From: Prostheceraeus crozeri
Taxonomy: Eukaryota; Platyhelminthes; Polycladida; Euryleptidae
NCBI GenBank assembly: GCA_907163375.1
Contig: CAJQUW010010459.1
Coordinates: 62,001-126,000 of the forward strand
Direction: 5' to 3'
DNA length: 64,000 nucleotides
Shown here: positions 13,529 through 28,500 of the stretch, in pieces
How positions within the stretch are numbered: position 1 is the first letter of the stretch
How the letters are laid out: each line of letters opens with the position of its first letter
Notes under the pieces: model-generated
The model's input: only the letters and a program-made list of their open reading frames with translations
Told to the model about the DNA's origin: nothing
Databases searched by the model: none
Made by a program: the position numbers and the translations under genes

Positions 13529-16500
13529 CTGTAAAAAGAGAATCATTCGACTAAGAATTCGGTGAAACATAATACTTTCAAATGAAATCAAAAATTCAAT
13601 GCCTCAGAAAGGTATACAAAAGATGGTTTAGCGTCACTAAGAAATAGCAATTCACCCAAGAAAAAAACGGAAAATCGGGAAAAACCGGGGTTTGAATGCA
13701 TAAATTTGAAATAATTACATTCGATAAATTTCGCAAAAAACGGAAAAGACGAAAACTTGCGATCCCTGTCGTCACTACTCCCGCTTACTGGGGGCTTGGG
13801 CGGTGCTGACTCAGTCAGACTTGAATCAAGAGCATTGTGATCTTTTAGCCTCTGTTCTATAGATCATTAAAAGAGACAAGTTAAAGGTATCAAAAGATAA
13901 TTATTCGTTGCATGCTATAGCAATTGCTGAACTACGAACATCCAAGGTTTCGATCCAAAAATCCAAAAATAATAGAGACATAATGCGAGCTGAAGCAGAT
14001 GAAGTTATTCCCTTATAAAACAAAAGTTGGTTATCACATTCACATATATGCTATAGGTTTGCAGTTCCAGAAATTTGATCTCAATACAACAGCTTTTAAC
14101 TCGAATCACGAACACGATCGCACTGCTTTAACACGACACGAATTCCAAAACGCCTACGTATAATTAAATTCAAAACAGAAGTTCCACAATTTACTTTTGA
14201 TGAACTATCTTATGTATGTACGTGGTGTGATCCAAAATGTCCCGGACTAACCTACTTGCAGATAACCTGTGATAACGAATACTACTTCAGATGTAAATTT
14301 AGGTCTTTAAGGCATGAGAAATATGGTTTCCGAAATTTTTCCGGTCAGTTTTCTATTTTTTCAAAATTTTCAAACATTTTTGTCTGAATTTCAAGATTTT
14401 CCTATAAATTCTAGCGATTTAGAATTAATATATTTAGATTAACTTGACAGTTAAGCTATCACTAATAACCTGACTAATAATTAACGAAAATAAAAAAAGA
14501 AAAACAAATGTTTTTGTTCCAAAAACATTGCCTTTTCAATTATGAGCCTTAGCATTCGTCACCTTTTTAGCCAACGAAGTCCACAATTCACAAAAAGCTT
14601 TATGAAAAAATTCCGTGTCCAAAGATCAATAAACTCCAGTAACGGCACCCCGCAGTTTCAACTGGCGATTCAAAATGGTGTCCACGAAGATGCTTTTTGA
14701 GAATCTACAACAGATAAAGTCACTTGGGGCCAAGCAGGTGAATAAGGAGGATGGCTCAATAGTTGATCCGTTTTCTCGTTAATGCCTGGTTGTCTCCTGC
14801 GAGAGTACTCGGAGCATTGTCCATGAAGCAAGTAGAGGGAAATGTTTTCGTGGCTTTCTTAGTTTCTTCCCGCATCAGATAACAGATTGGCGAATAATAT
14901 TCGCATGATTCTTATCCTTTATCCGCAAAGTCCAACTCAGGTTGGATTCCCTCACAGGTTATCTGCAAGTAGGTTAGTCCGGGACATTTTGGATCACACC
15001 ACGTATCACATCAATTATCACTGTATCACTTAAACATTAAAGTTATAAAAACAGCATAACGGCAAAATGATCAAATATTAGTGGCATACTGGCATAACTG
15101 ACATTCTGGCAACTACTTAGTGGCATGGACAGTCGTCTTACAAACACTTTTATAATGAAAAGGAGCTGAGGAACGGGTAAACATTATCTTAACAGGGCAA
15201 CATTATCTACCATGTATTGAAAAATAAATGTAGCCAAACCTACGCTTGTCATTCACGGCAACCAAGTACGGTTAAATTGGTTTCGAATGCCGGGCCGTGC
15301 TTGCTCCCCAACCGTGCCTGGAAAAATGCCGGGTAATGGCCGTGCCCGTACCCGGTCGAGCCTTAGATAAGCTGTCTATCAAGTTACTCTGGGAACTCCT
15401 GTTTTCTCAAGCTGAGGTACTGGCCAGCGTACTCGGCCCACCATCGCAGAGGATTCATACAGGAGTCGGTTGATGCTGATGGTTCGTCCATATATTGTAT
15501 TTGTAAACTGTATTGTGTACTCAGCCGATCTAGCTGCGCAAGCGCAATAAAGGAGTGCTGCTTATAATAATGCATCCTTCATCGTCTTGGAGTCAAATAG
15601 ATTCCACAGTAGGTAACTTACAGCTAGAACATGTTAAGTTATCATTTTTTCAGAATTATCTCAAGCTAAAAATTTACAATGAATCCTTGTCAACATGAAA
15701 ATATAGCACGACTCTAGTTGCCATAACACGAGATATACACGAATGACAGGGCTCACCACGACACGAAGCACGATAGTTCACGTTTCACAGCGCAGACCTC
15801 CAGTACAAAACGTAAAGAACATAATTATCAGCTTTTATATTTGATAGAAAAATCTTTACACTTCCTCTCCGCATCGCGTCACATCAACACTATAGTATCT
15901 TCTCTGTCCATGTGAAGGGATTGATGGGAGGGGCGGTATTGTAAATGCTAACTATAATAGGCTATATACAATGAGACCACACCTGATGATATCCACATTA
16001 ATACAATATAGGTAGGCATTATATTCAGGATACAGTACCTGTATTTTGTGTAGGATACAGTACAGATGTCAATATTTGTTGCAGCTCCTGATTGCGATAG
16101 GTTTGCGTCCGTTGTAGGCATACAGTATAAAGACCCTTTTACTAGTAATTAATGTAATATTACCGTTCATTAATGCCAGTAGTACAGTGTGTGCAGCAAG
16201 ATTGCCCACCCTATCAAATTTGTAAAAAGTACGAATACCTTCATTGCACATTTATAATACAAATAAATATTGAACAAACATTTCAGTGCTGAAGGAATGG
16301 TCTGCAAAACGTAAAAAGAAACAAAACAACTAAAAGCGTATGGAGCTACTTCTAAAGGAAATGCACTCCTAAAAAATGAACAGGATTGAGCAATTTTGCT
16401 GTACAACACTGCAATTGGCCTTTGCAACACCTGCTTTGACAATATCGTTGAGATAATTAATGTCGAACGAAAGCAAAATTGTTCAGAATAATAATATTAC

Positions 16501-19500
16501 GTGATTAGTATTTGGCAAGAAGCGCGATGAAACCGAACAGCAGTATCCTGTCACACCTGTGACCGCTGCAGTCGGGATCGGCTCTCACGAAATATTTTTG
16601 AATACTCACTGATGCTGACTAATACCAATAATAGAACGCACATTGCATCTTCAGTGCTATGATGGAATCTCATATCAACTATGACTGACGCATCATTAAG
16701 TGTTTCATACTAATTTCGATGTATTACATAATAAAACTTAACTTATCATATGGGATCTGAAGACCAATTATTAAATATCCAGATGACTGATCCTGCTCCT
16801 GTATTGATAATTGATTCAATTCATCTGCAGAAATGAATTGAATATTGAATATATGGAAACCAATGCCGAGTGTAATGGGTTCACTTAATAATTACCTTAA
16901 ATTAGTCACAACATTTGCGACGGATCCAGAATTGGAACAGCATTGAATTACGTACTTTACACATTAATAGTCATCATGATTGTACAACGCATGTAATGAG
17001 TACATGCTAATAAAATTACTTTCACATATATTAATTTCTTGTATTTCATAACATAAAATTGGTGTCATTTATTGTTCAGCCATATATGTTCAGCCAATAT
17101 GGTGAATTCAGGGGCTGGCCAAGTGGTAACGAAATTTCATTTTCACTGCTAACATGACTGCTACTCAGTCAGTGAAGATATTTTTTCCTTTTGAAATGTG
17201 TCATGTGGGACACTTCGGTGGGCTCTTCAATGACACATAAAATAATTTTTGAAAAATTCATTTTCTTCAATCTGTGTCCATAAAACTGCTCGGTAACGGA
17301 ATTTCAAAAAAGTTTACATCACTTTTACAGGTATGTAGCACATGTCTCATAACATGCTGTTCCATTATAAAAATAGCGTATATGGTGAATGCCAATCTGT
17401 TCAAGAGTTTATAGACAATGTTATCACCAGATATTGTCCTAGTTGTGATAATTATTCCTTTAATAAAATAAAAAATAATCGGTGCGGCATGATAACGGAA
17501 TTTCAAATGATCTCTAAGTCCTAAAACCAGATATAAGTTCCCTTTGCTAATTTCTTTCCTTACTCCTTATTACCACATCCACTTTCAAACCACATCACAG
17601 CCCATAATTATATCATAGCAACATGCATAAATAGAAATGCTCCAGGGATTCCCAGGACTCGAGAGTTATTGGAAAACAATCGAAGGTATTGATGATATCG
17701 TTTTCTTTCATTTCATGTTGCCCAATGGTGGAACAAAATGAATTCATTTCTCTTACAGCAACCTATGAAATTATGATCATCGTATTATTGTCAGCATAAT
17801 AAACTTTCTAGGCTTATATAGGTAGTACATTAGGCCTACAGACAAAGTATGGATGTATTAAATGGTCAAATAGACATTCAACTCGAGAAAATAATCTATT
17901 GCATATGAGTACACTTGTGACATATCCCTCGGCTTATTCATTGGACATTTACGCAAATTGACGTAGTGGGTAGTAATAATGCATCTGTATTGGTTCCCCC
18001 CCACACTCACAACTCTTTTCGGGTTCCCCTCCACAGTGCTTCATGATTGAAAAACAACCCTCTATGCTCATTTTAGGACGTTATACATTACGGATATGAT
18101 GACATTGAAGGGAGCAAGCACTTTGATGTGGGAGTGTATGTTTGAAACATTTGAGATTTAAACGGCGTGATGAATGAATCACAATCGTAACTAGATTTGT
18201 TAACATGAATCTCGATAGCATTCAACATGACTACAGTATGCAGTGTTAGCGTGGTCATGCAAAAACGTGGTCTTCTTCACAGTAGACGTTTCTGTGAAAG
18301 TGGACATTGGTCCTCATATAAAGTGACAGAGAGGGTGCAGATGCGGAGCGAATGTACTGTAGGCAGTAGAAATAGAGACAGCAGCTGAAAATTTGAACTT
18401 GACTTCAACACAAATCCTACCTAGATATTCATCGTTTAGTGCATTTAATGAGTATATGTGCCTACACAATCATCAATATTTGTCAAGATAAGTGTAACGA
18501 TGAGCAACTACTTAATTTGATGGGATTAATTAACATTCATAAAAAATGTGAGGGAGACCTGAAGATTCCCACATCACTCTGCACAATTATTTTAATCTTG
18601 ACAATCTGCAAATCATATTTTTCCACCGATGACTAGCGTCAGACATTATTCAGTAGTAGGCTGTGTGCCTTCGTTGTGTATAGTTACACAGACAACAATG
18701 TATCCTTAATCATAGAGCTGAATCATTTATATTTATTTGCTTTATTTTTACCTCAAATAATTTAATCATTTTGCTCTCTTAAATCAACAGAAGTATTGAC
18801 TCAGCAGGCCTATATCTAGGTGATAGCTATTGTTTTACAATCTCAACCAAGAATGGAATTATAAGTTCTGATAATAGACGAAAATACTCGTAGAAAGATG
18901 GCATGTCACATGGGTATTGTAGTCGGGGTAGAAACCAGCACAAGAGAAGCTTTTATGTGATTTTATGACTTGATGAACATTTGAAACTCCGTTACCGGTA
19001 ACGGAATTTCATAAAAATGTTACCTTATTTAACAATGAAAAACGTCAAAATTTCGATAGCTGAATATACAACGTGTGAACATGCATCAATATGCTTTCTT
19101 TCTGATGAAATTCAGTTCCTCACACAAAAATGATTATGAGTGACAACAAAAACATGGAAACTTTGGTAACGGAATTTCAACTGCATGTGTTTAATTTCAC
19201 CTAGAAAAATGAGGTTCAAAGATTTTATGACTATATCACCTGTCATATAATTACTAAGCATTACCAAGTGATTACATATCCACAGATAAATAGATTCCCA
19301 CACATCAGTATTGATGAAAATCAAGAGCTTGAATATTAGGCTTGATAAGTGACAAACGCGACGTCAAAAACATTTTTTTTTCGCCAAACTTCAAACATCG
19401 ACTACTATTGAACCACAGAAGATAGGACAAAAATGAGACATGGGAACTAGAGAATCAGAGCTTGTCAGAAGTATGAAGGAGAAAAACATAACTTGAATTT

Positions 19501-22500
19501 CATTTTTCACTCGACATGTTAACTTTCGCGTGGCCAAGCCCTCAGATAGAAACCAAACAGCGCTGTGTTGATCCATCCAAACTTAATTCTGTCGGCATCA
19601 AAATAACTCATTGAAATATAATATCAAAAAATATAGTTTAATTTATAGTTTAATCATCCGATCAACTTGATCACTAATTTACTACTCAAACAATGAGAAC
19701 TTTGAACACGTTGAAGACAATGAAACAACGTGGTCATTGCGATCTTTAAACGTCAATTATTCATGCATTCAAATCAATCAAATTTGCTATCTTGAATTTG
19801 AATGCTCGACAACTGAAATCAAAACTCCAGCGGGGTTATGACTTGACATTTCTAGTCAGTCAATATCAAAGTTGGGTCATTTTGTAAAAAAATTGAAATC
19901 GTCTTTCTCTCCGCTAGCATCGAATATTGAGCGAACTAGGTCTATAAGGTTTCATCCGACATCAGACGCTTCAGCTATCTCGCCAACCGAGCGATTACAA
20001 AACTCATTCTGTGATTTTGGCTATTCATCAGCTTCACTTACTTTGTCTTCATGCAGTTGCTTGAATTGATTTTCAAATGTGCGAGATTTTCAAATATTGC
20101 GAGATGGAAGAATAAACCGTCTTTTAGTATCAATAGCCTTTGCTAATATGATTGCATAATTTTTTACTAAATTATAAATTCAACAATTCAATGTCTCCGG
20201 CTTTCACGAGATCGAAATGATATTTCAATGGGCCCTGCTCCTGCCATCACCATGATAAATGGCGTTAGCAGTTCGAGGACTGGGTTCGATTCCCAGCCGG
20301 CGAGCCATTTTTCAAGGTAGTGCCAAGAGCAAGGCGCATTGAAATATCATTTTGATCTCGTGAAAGCGGGAGGCATTGAATTGCTAGATCGATTCTCCGA
20401 GGTACCCTGGAAGCGGTTGCTATTGTAAACTATAAATCAAGTATGTCCCAAGATGTCAAATTTGATTCATTTGACTCATAGTGTTCAACTATTTATCAAG
20501 ATATGCAGGTATGGCTATCGATTCTTTGCTCGACAGTAGTCTCCAGCAGTTAGATTGAACAAATACGAGGAAATTCTAACTAAAATCACATATCTACTTG
20601 TCCAAATAATAATAACTTTATTTAAGCTCGAAATAAATTAACTATATTTGATAAATCTGTCAACCATGGGCTTTTTCGCAAAATAAAATTCAGAGTCGTA
20701 GAGCATATTGGATCAGCCTGTTTAACTGTCAACTATTGTGATTATTTCGCATTAAAACTTTTGTGCGATGGTTTATAAAATTAATTACTGAGGTTACACT
20801 GAATGTGAATGAAAACTGCTGTGAATGTGAATGCAACCGTGATCTATTTCTAAGTTGTGACTTGCTAATCAGAGAAGTCTGCTATCACAATTTTACGAGA
20901 AATCGTTATTTTTCTTTATAAATGAATATCAATTCATGTTTTTGCAATAAATATATCGGTGCTAAGCTGTTTACCTTCCCCTACACACAGTTTCCGATCG
21001 GATTCATTTTCATTCATGGTTACGTTCATTTTACGGGGAGAAACTTGGTTTTCAATTTTGTAGCGCACTATTATTTTCTCCGATTTCTAATATATTCCCC
21101 CCCAAGACTTTTTCACTATCTTGTGCATACAATAGCACACGAGAATATTATCTTATTTCCCAACTGCCTCCGTGTTACTCTTTTCATTCAAAGAAGTAGT
21201 AAGTAATAACCCAACAATAAAGAAACATTTTAAAATACTTTTGCAATGAGTGTTATGATCTTGCAATGCTATCCAGAAAGTAGAACAGACTTACTAAATA
21301 TAAACAGGGAATGTTCTATCGACCATTACTCACCATTTCGATGACTAGAAGTATCAATAGTAAACGGCTTTAGAAATAGACAAAATGACCTTCGAGATTG
21401 AGTTTTCAGCAAGAATTATTTTTTGATAAATCAAAAGTTAACAACTAACTTACAAGGAACTGGTGTGTTCAAAATTCATAAATACCTAAACAATTGAAAA
21501 ATACATGAAATACCTTTTGTTAGTAAAACGCAACCACATAGAACTGAAATCAAATTTGCAGTGTTTCACAAGAGCTTTAATGATTTTTCATTCATGTTGA
21601 TTGTGCTTCTTGCGTGTAAAATGCAGGCAAAAACGTCAGATCAAAAGTAAACGACTTCTCAGTGTCAGATTTATACTGTGTCCGGATATCATCAATAAGT
21701 CACCTATTTATGTCATCATCAGTCAGCACATGACTCAGCACTACGCATGTTCTATTGATGCATCAGCATTAATGATGATGGAGCCTCCAGTTTTCAGAGC
21801 TGCTTTAAGGCGCTGAAGATCATAAGTCCATCGGTAATTTTTGATGAACTGAAGGTATACCTAATTAGCCCATCATTCAAATTGAACCACCACATTGATC
21901 AACATAACTGCATGAATTGATCAACGAATAATCCTGCCATTGAATTAGAGTTTGATTTTCCTGGAGTGACAATGTCCTGTGTCCTTCCATCCTCAGGACC
22001 TATTGGGCCTGATTTTTTATTATGTAATCTACGATATCGAAAGAGAAATTCTGTTAAATGCTATTTTATTGACAACCTTGTCCCCATGCTACTGGGTCTA
22101 GAACTTCAAGACCAGGTAAAATTTTGTGACATTTTGTAGATGTCCTGAAGGACAAAATATACCGGAGAAAACCAGAAACGATTAGATCATAATGTGTCAT
22201 AACAGCATATCAAGCAGTTTATCTGTCACCTCAAGTCGCGCTCGAAGATGTGAATAATATGATAGAAATTTTGAGCTATATTCATGTCACCGGTCTATTA
22301 GAATGATATTCGCACCGAAAGAACATTATAACGCGATTTTATCTTTGATTACTTCAGTTTTACTTCGCTTTCATTTGTGTCATCATTACCATTCCGTTAT
22401 TGCTGTCATTGTATTAACTTCTGAAATATGTTAATGACGCGATTTGATTAATCACTTAAAAAACGTGGAAATTTTACGAAATTACGGCTAGGCGTTGCAA

Positions 22501-25500
22501 CAGTGTTTGTATTGCATTAAACCTACCTGTAAATGTTTTCAAATCAAATTTTCCTTCCGGGTATAGGCACTACCTAAATACACTTTTCGATTGAGATGAA
22601 GTCAACTTACTTTTAATTTCACTCCACGTTGTGTTCTCTGAATTAGATAATGAGAAATCCGACTGGGACTATAGAAGACCGGCACTTTGACAGAAAGGGC
22701 GTAACAACCAGGATGAGAGACTGAGTCCCGGACCACGAAACTCCCCTCCTCCTCTTGAGCCAGCAGCTCGAGAGCAATTTCACGTGGTATCGAGGGCATG
22801 TACCAAGGTACTCGAGATAACCATTCCTCCTCTGATGAAGGTGCTGAGTTGCCAACACCACGCTGGCCACCGCCACTGCTACCACTATTTCCACTACCGA
22901 CTGTCGAGGTGGGCTGTTGATCGTATTTATGCAGTGAATTGAATCTGGAAGAATGATTGATATTCACAACCAACAACCAGATGTGATGCTTTATACAATT
23001 CAAAATATACTGCATCCATCACTTACTAAAACAAAAGCAAACTGACATTGCTAGCTATCCGAAATCAATAACAGGCGGGTGAGTGACCATCAATACACAT
23101 GATATTTCTAGTTTTTTAACATACCTACCGCATCTGGACACAAATAATTTCGACGGAAGCAGGCGTTTGAGATGTGGTATAGGAGCAGGGTGGCAGGCAT
23201 ACCTGAGATTATAAAAAAACAATGCCTACGATCCAGACAAAGTTGGATAACTTGTTAGCCAAGATAAAACGGAATGAGTGAAGTAAAACATTATCACATA
23301 AATGAGCTTCTATAGAATACGTATCTTTAAACTAATACAATTCCTATTTTGTGACCGATTGTCATTTCATTAGTTTATAATATGCAAAGTATATGAAACA
23401 TTGAGTAAAATGTGATTTAGTTTGTTGTAATCAAGAAAACCAAACGTATTAAAGCACACGGTCATTGAAAATTAGTTTTAACCCGATAATACGAAGTGCA
23501 GGGTGGAGGGGGAAGGTCTTAATTTTTATTGCATATTTGCACGAACATATCTCGTGAACCCACCAGAAGATGAAAACCCTTCGAGTGCTGTTCTGAAGTT
23601 CCACCAACGGAGACGGAACAATATCTACGAAAAATGTTTTCGGACACCCCTAATTTTGATGAAAATAATAATTTTTACCGACCCCAATATTTGGAGCTGC
23701 ATGATTTTCGTAATTATTTTTTGTACCCATGTTTCCGTACATTTCATATAATATATACGTAAATTAGTAGTTAAGACAAAAAATAATTCTTTCAATGACA
23801 ATCTATGTTCGTCAATCTGAAAACGTGTTAACATTACATTTACAAAAAAATTGCTATCAGAGATCAGAATCCTCAGGTCCTGCGACTTATTCTTCAATGT
23901 CGAATCTAACTGAGGAGTCCACTACACCAGCCAAATATTGTAGGCCTACATCCCACAGATTCCCCCCTCCCTTTGTTAAAACGCTTTCCTGAAGGTAGTT
24001 GCAACAATATTGGCATCTATAATTATTAAACCCATGATGTTTGTCAACTTGATAAAAAAGGTGTATATGCACATTTCAATTCATAATGAATCATTTGGAT
24101 TCATAAGCAACATTTCATCAGGGTGTCCGCGCAAATTTGAATGAAAATTTCCAGGTGTTTTCCAGGATTTCCAGGGCAAAATTCATTTTCCAGGTTTTCC
24201 AGGGAGCGCGGACACCCTGTTTCATGCTTCAAGCAAACTATTTAAAACTGCAGGGAAAACCGCTTGAATATGCTCATGACAAATGCTCTGAATTTTTTTC
24301 AAGCTGTTACAAAAAATGCGATTTTTTCTTCTAAAATTTCGAACATATGTGACCGCGTTTGCAGGAATTGGACTGCATTATATTGGGAGACTGGGTACAT
24401 TCGTTCATCGCAGTTTACGTAAAAATTATTGATTGAATTGACTTCTCATGAAGATGTGTCAATACTTAGCCTCATATTCCAACATGCCTGCAAAATCTGC
24501 AGATGCCAAGATACCCACGTCATGTTGAGTTAAATAATAACTTTTTGACCTTTACCGAAATTTTTCATTTTCACATCCTGATGTATTGGTTAGGTCTATC
24601 TCCGAAATTTGAGCGTTATGAATTAATCCTAACGTATAAAGATGATTCATTGTTGCCCCTTAGAACAGCGTCTTTTCATCGAAGGAAATTTCGATTTAGT
24701 TACAATTAACGACAAGGGGCACATATGTACAGGACCTTTTCGATTTGCCGTTTCAATAATTGAATTTGTGGCCTAAATGGACTGGTTGACTTTAAGATAC
24801 ATGCATGACTGCAGAAATTATAAGAATATGAAATAGAAATCTAACACAAAAGCCTTTTTGGAACCTAGCCCACTTACGGCACAAATGAGCTGAAAATGCG
24901 CATTTTATGTCAAACAACCCATTCGAATAAGATGAGGACGATTATAATTTGCCAGCAACGAATGAAGCGAAAGGATCTGCACGCAAAAACGATTATAACC
25001 ACTGCAGGAAAATTCCGATGATAGCACCTGCAGCAGTAAAGTGACACCTAGTTTCGATTCGTGGCTCTTGACGAAAGAATATCAACTTCTTAATACGTTG
25101 CCCGCAAAACCAATTGATGATACAATTGATGAGGATTGGGACCACGCTCAAGAATGGCTACTGAATCGTCGATGAATCAAGAATAATATTCAAAATAGAT
25201 GTGACTGACATCTTTCCATATATTTGACAGCATTCGTCAGATAATGGAACTAGTTCAGGGAACTTGTGGCATGGACACAAGGTTCGCGTGCGCTAAATGA
25301 AAAGTGTTGACAAAAATTAAATTGAGACTTTACTTGTTTCTTATACTACATAATTTTTGGAATATTGAATCGCCGAATTTATTTGTCTAATATAGATAAA
25401 TAAATTATTATTATTGATAAATTATTAATTAAATTATTGATAAATAAATCAAAAGTTTTTGAAAAGCAAAATTCATAGAATATTTGAGTATTTAGAACAA

Positions 25501-28500
25501 TTCCATGATAAAATATATATGCACGAAAGTGCCCCACTACCTGCACGACTCTACTCCCAAAAGGGGCAAGCTTGTGTCTGTCAGAAGACAATTTTATGCA
25601 ACAAGTTAAGTTACTCAACCTGAAATTTTCATCACGAAAAGCATCTAACAGTAACATTTCAGAAACAGTGAGCAAATTTCTATTCTCGCGACAAGTGATA
25701 AAAAATCTTAGTTTTTCATTCTTTTGCACGAATGTTTTCCACCCTGCCCAACTGTAACGGCTAATTTTGCAACAGTCCTCCTACACCGGAATGTAGTAGT
25801 CACCAGCTTCATAAGTTAACTTTAGACATTAAAAATAAGATTACATAGCTAGCTAACCAAAGACATGATGGTTCCGGAATGTTCCTTTGAACGACCTATT
25901 TTCCTCGAAGATGTAATCAGTCGGCAACTTTCACAAACTAATGCATCTAAATAAAACTCAAGCGATGCAAAAAATGATGATATTCAACAATAAAGTTTGA
26001 CAAAATTTTAAACGAAAGTCTTTCGCCAAAATCAGTAACAGGATGAGCGTGAAAAACACGTATGTCGATACGCATATAAGGTGCAAGTGTTTAACAATGT
26101 ATACGGTCATCCTAAAACTTGATTGACGCAACAAACTAAGGAGCCTATCATGCGGAAAATTACAAAAATGGATGATAATTATCAAGTTTGTAGTCGAGAA
26201 TCACACTTATTTACGCACTTGACTTAATGGTTAATATTTCCAGTTCATGTCTGAGTCTCTTTCCTTCTTTCTTCCTTCGCTTAAAGCATCGGAGCCTGTC
26301 TTTTTTCGTCTTTTCGCGAACCGTCATCCTGTTGTTTCATTCCTCTTCTCTTCGTTCCACTTTCTGTATCGCCGATTTGCTTTCCTTGCTTGCTATGCGA
26401 CTTATGTTTTAAGTAACTTATGACGACTTATGACTTAAGTAGTACCACCACTATTTCTGTTTCATTCTAACATGATCTATCTACACATGTTCGTGATATC
26501 GAACTGACTTTCATACTAAAATAGACACGAGACACGATAGTCAACATGATACTGATGCCTTTATCGAACTGCTTAATTCAGTGCAAAGATGTGAATGATT
26601 AATTGATTTCTAAATTATGCAATTCAGTGATAAACCTTAAATAAACCAGGATATTTGTCAACAATATAGCTACCTTCTCTGTGTTATACGTTTCTGAAGA
26701 TGTGGGTAACGCTCCCGTCGGTATATGCAGCAGCAAATTCGCATGTTCCAACGTAGTAAGAAATGAGGCAACAACAGACCTTCACTTTATGTGCAACTAT
26801 TTCAATGGTCTTCCAAACTAGCAAGTGAATAAATAAGATTATATGAACCGTGTCACTTCATATTTAACAATTCTTTAACGGCCGTGTAGCAAATCCAATT
26901 AGTCACGCGAAGTTTCAGGAACAATAAGACCGCATGACAGAGCTAATTGTATTAAATGACCACGAGCAACTGTAAATGTTGTCTGTTCCAACTGATTGAA
27001 GAAGTAGTCCGCAAATTACACATTTCAAAAGCGGCTGATAGAAACCAGAGACATAAGTGATACTGATTACAATCTGAAAGCGTAAAACTCAACCTTTCGT
27101 GAAGGACAATGTGCCATTGACACCTAAGAACTGGGATCAAGAGAAGTTTTTTTTAAAAAAAGAAGGAAGTCAGGTTACATGCGGAGTTTGTGTTGGGGAG
27201 AGGAGTTGTACAAATCAAGTGAAAGACCAACCATGCCACAAGGCGGAGAAATAAGGGGAGCAATAATGGAAGATACAAGAATTACTGAAATGAGAAAGCT
27301 GAGCGGTGTTATGAAGGAGAAGAGGAAGCAGAACGATGAATGGGTGGGGCGCAAACGACTACAATGGTTTGGACATGTGTTACGCGAAAGTGTAGCTAGA
27401 TAAGCAATGACAAATGAGATTGATGGAAAAATTATAGTAAGGGTGGAGAGAGCAAAGAGCGTCATGAGGAGCGTTTTACTTGAATTGGGAATGCCACGGA
27501 CATCCGCTTCTGCAACTGCTCATCCCCTGTCTTCCAAGTGAAAACTTATCCCTGACTCTGCCTGCTTTGTTTCACTCGAAAATGAATTTTGCTACATACA
27601 ACTTCTTTATCCTTAATTTTGATCATCATAAGACAAAGAGAAGGACAGAATGTTGTAGTGGTCCATCACAACATCTGCTAATGGCGAAGCATGTGACTTT
27701 AATTCTCAACAAGGTTTCCCTTTTATTCCCAATGAGCTTTCATCGGCATTGCAGACCACAGCACAGGCGCTACGCACCGAGAATCGAAGCATAGAAAATC
27801 AAAAATTGAGCGAGAGGAATCATTTCTCACCTGGTGGGAATTGGAGGCGGTGGTGTGTGCTGCTGTTGCTGGGCTGAGGTTTGTTGCTGGAGAGCAGAGG
27901 TAGATAACGGCCCCATCGGCGCTTCTTCAGGTAAGACTGGAACCACCGTCCGACTGGCAGCTTGTCGCACGGGTTCCTCTTCCAACGGGCAGTCAGCGGT
28001 CGGAGGCGGCGGCAGGGGCCTATGTCGTCGACTCTCGTCCGATTCTTGTCTTGGGTAGGGCTGTTGTGAGAATTGCTGCAGCTGATATTCCTGACTCGCC
28101 ACTTGCTGCTGGGCTGGAGACTGAGCGGGCTGAGCATCCATTCTCTCTTTAAAGGCAACGACTGGACTGCCGTAGGCCTTGTTTCCAGCAGGTTGCTGCT
28201 GCTGCTGTACTTGCTGTTGTGGTGCTGGCTGTTGTTGTCTACCCCAAGAAGACGCTTGCCCTGAGACAGTTGTTTCTGATTGTGGCGGTGACTGCTGAGA
28301 TTGTGATGGAGACTGTTGAGCGGCAGTGGATTGAGACTGAGAGAGTTGGCGTTGCCTGTTTGGCTGCTGATTCTGTTCGGAGTGTTTGGTCTGAGATTTA
28401 CCGTATGAAGGAGGTTTGTCATTGGATTCATTTGTGGGTTTCTGGTTGATTATTTCACTGTTTAAAGAGGAAGCTGTGTTCTGGCGAGGATATCTGTAAA

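Larger units (their letters stand above)
15370..22600. other. Intron 7 remainder, no further gene seen
   Basis: Apart from the repeat motif at 17.1-19.2 kb and the foldback at 20.2 kb, this intronic stretch is AT-rich with only chance open frames (for example 20922-21206, no domain recognised). Confidence 0.5.

Noticed and set aside
20252..20316. A true tRNA gene
   Set aside because: The T-arm and B-box are good, but there is no D-arm, anticodon arm or 5' acceptor strand; it is the core of a foldback element.
20922..21206. 94-codon plus-strand open frame
   Set aside because: Aromatic-rich AT-derived composition, no domain, inside intron 7; not supportable as a gene.
22643..22894. Second minus-strand frame overlapping the SH2 exon
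   Set aside because: Alternate-frame shadow; the SH2 frame is unambiguous.
27834..28449. Several plus-strand open frames with Cys/Trp/Leu-rich products
   Set aside because: They are antisense shadows of the CAG/CTG-rich exon 6.
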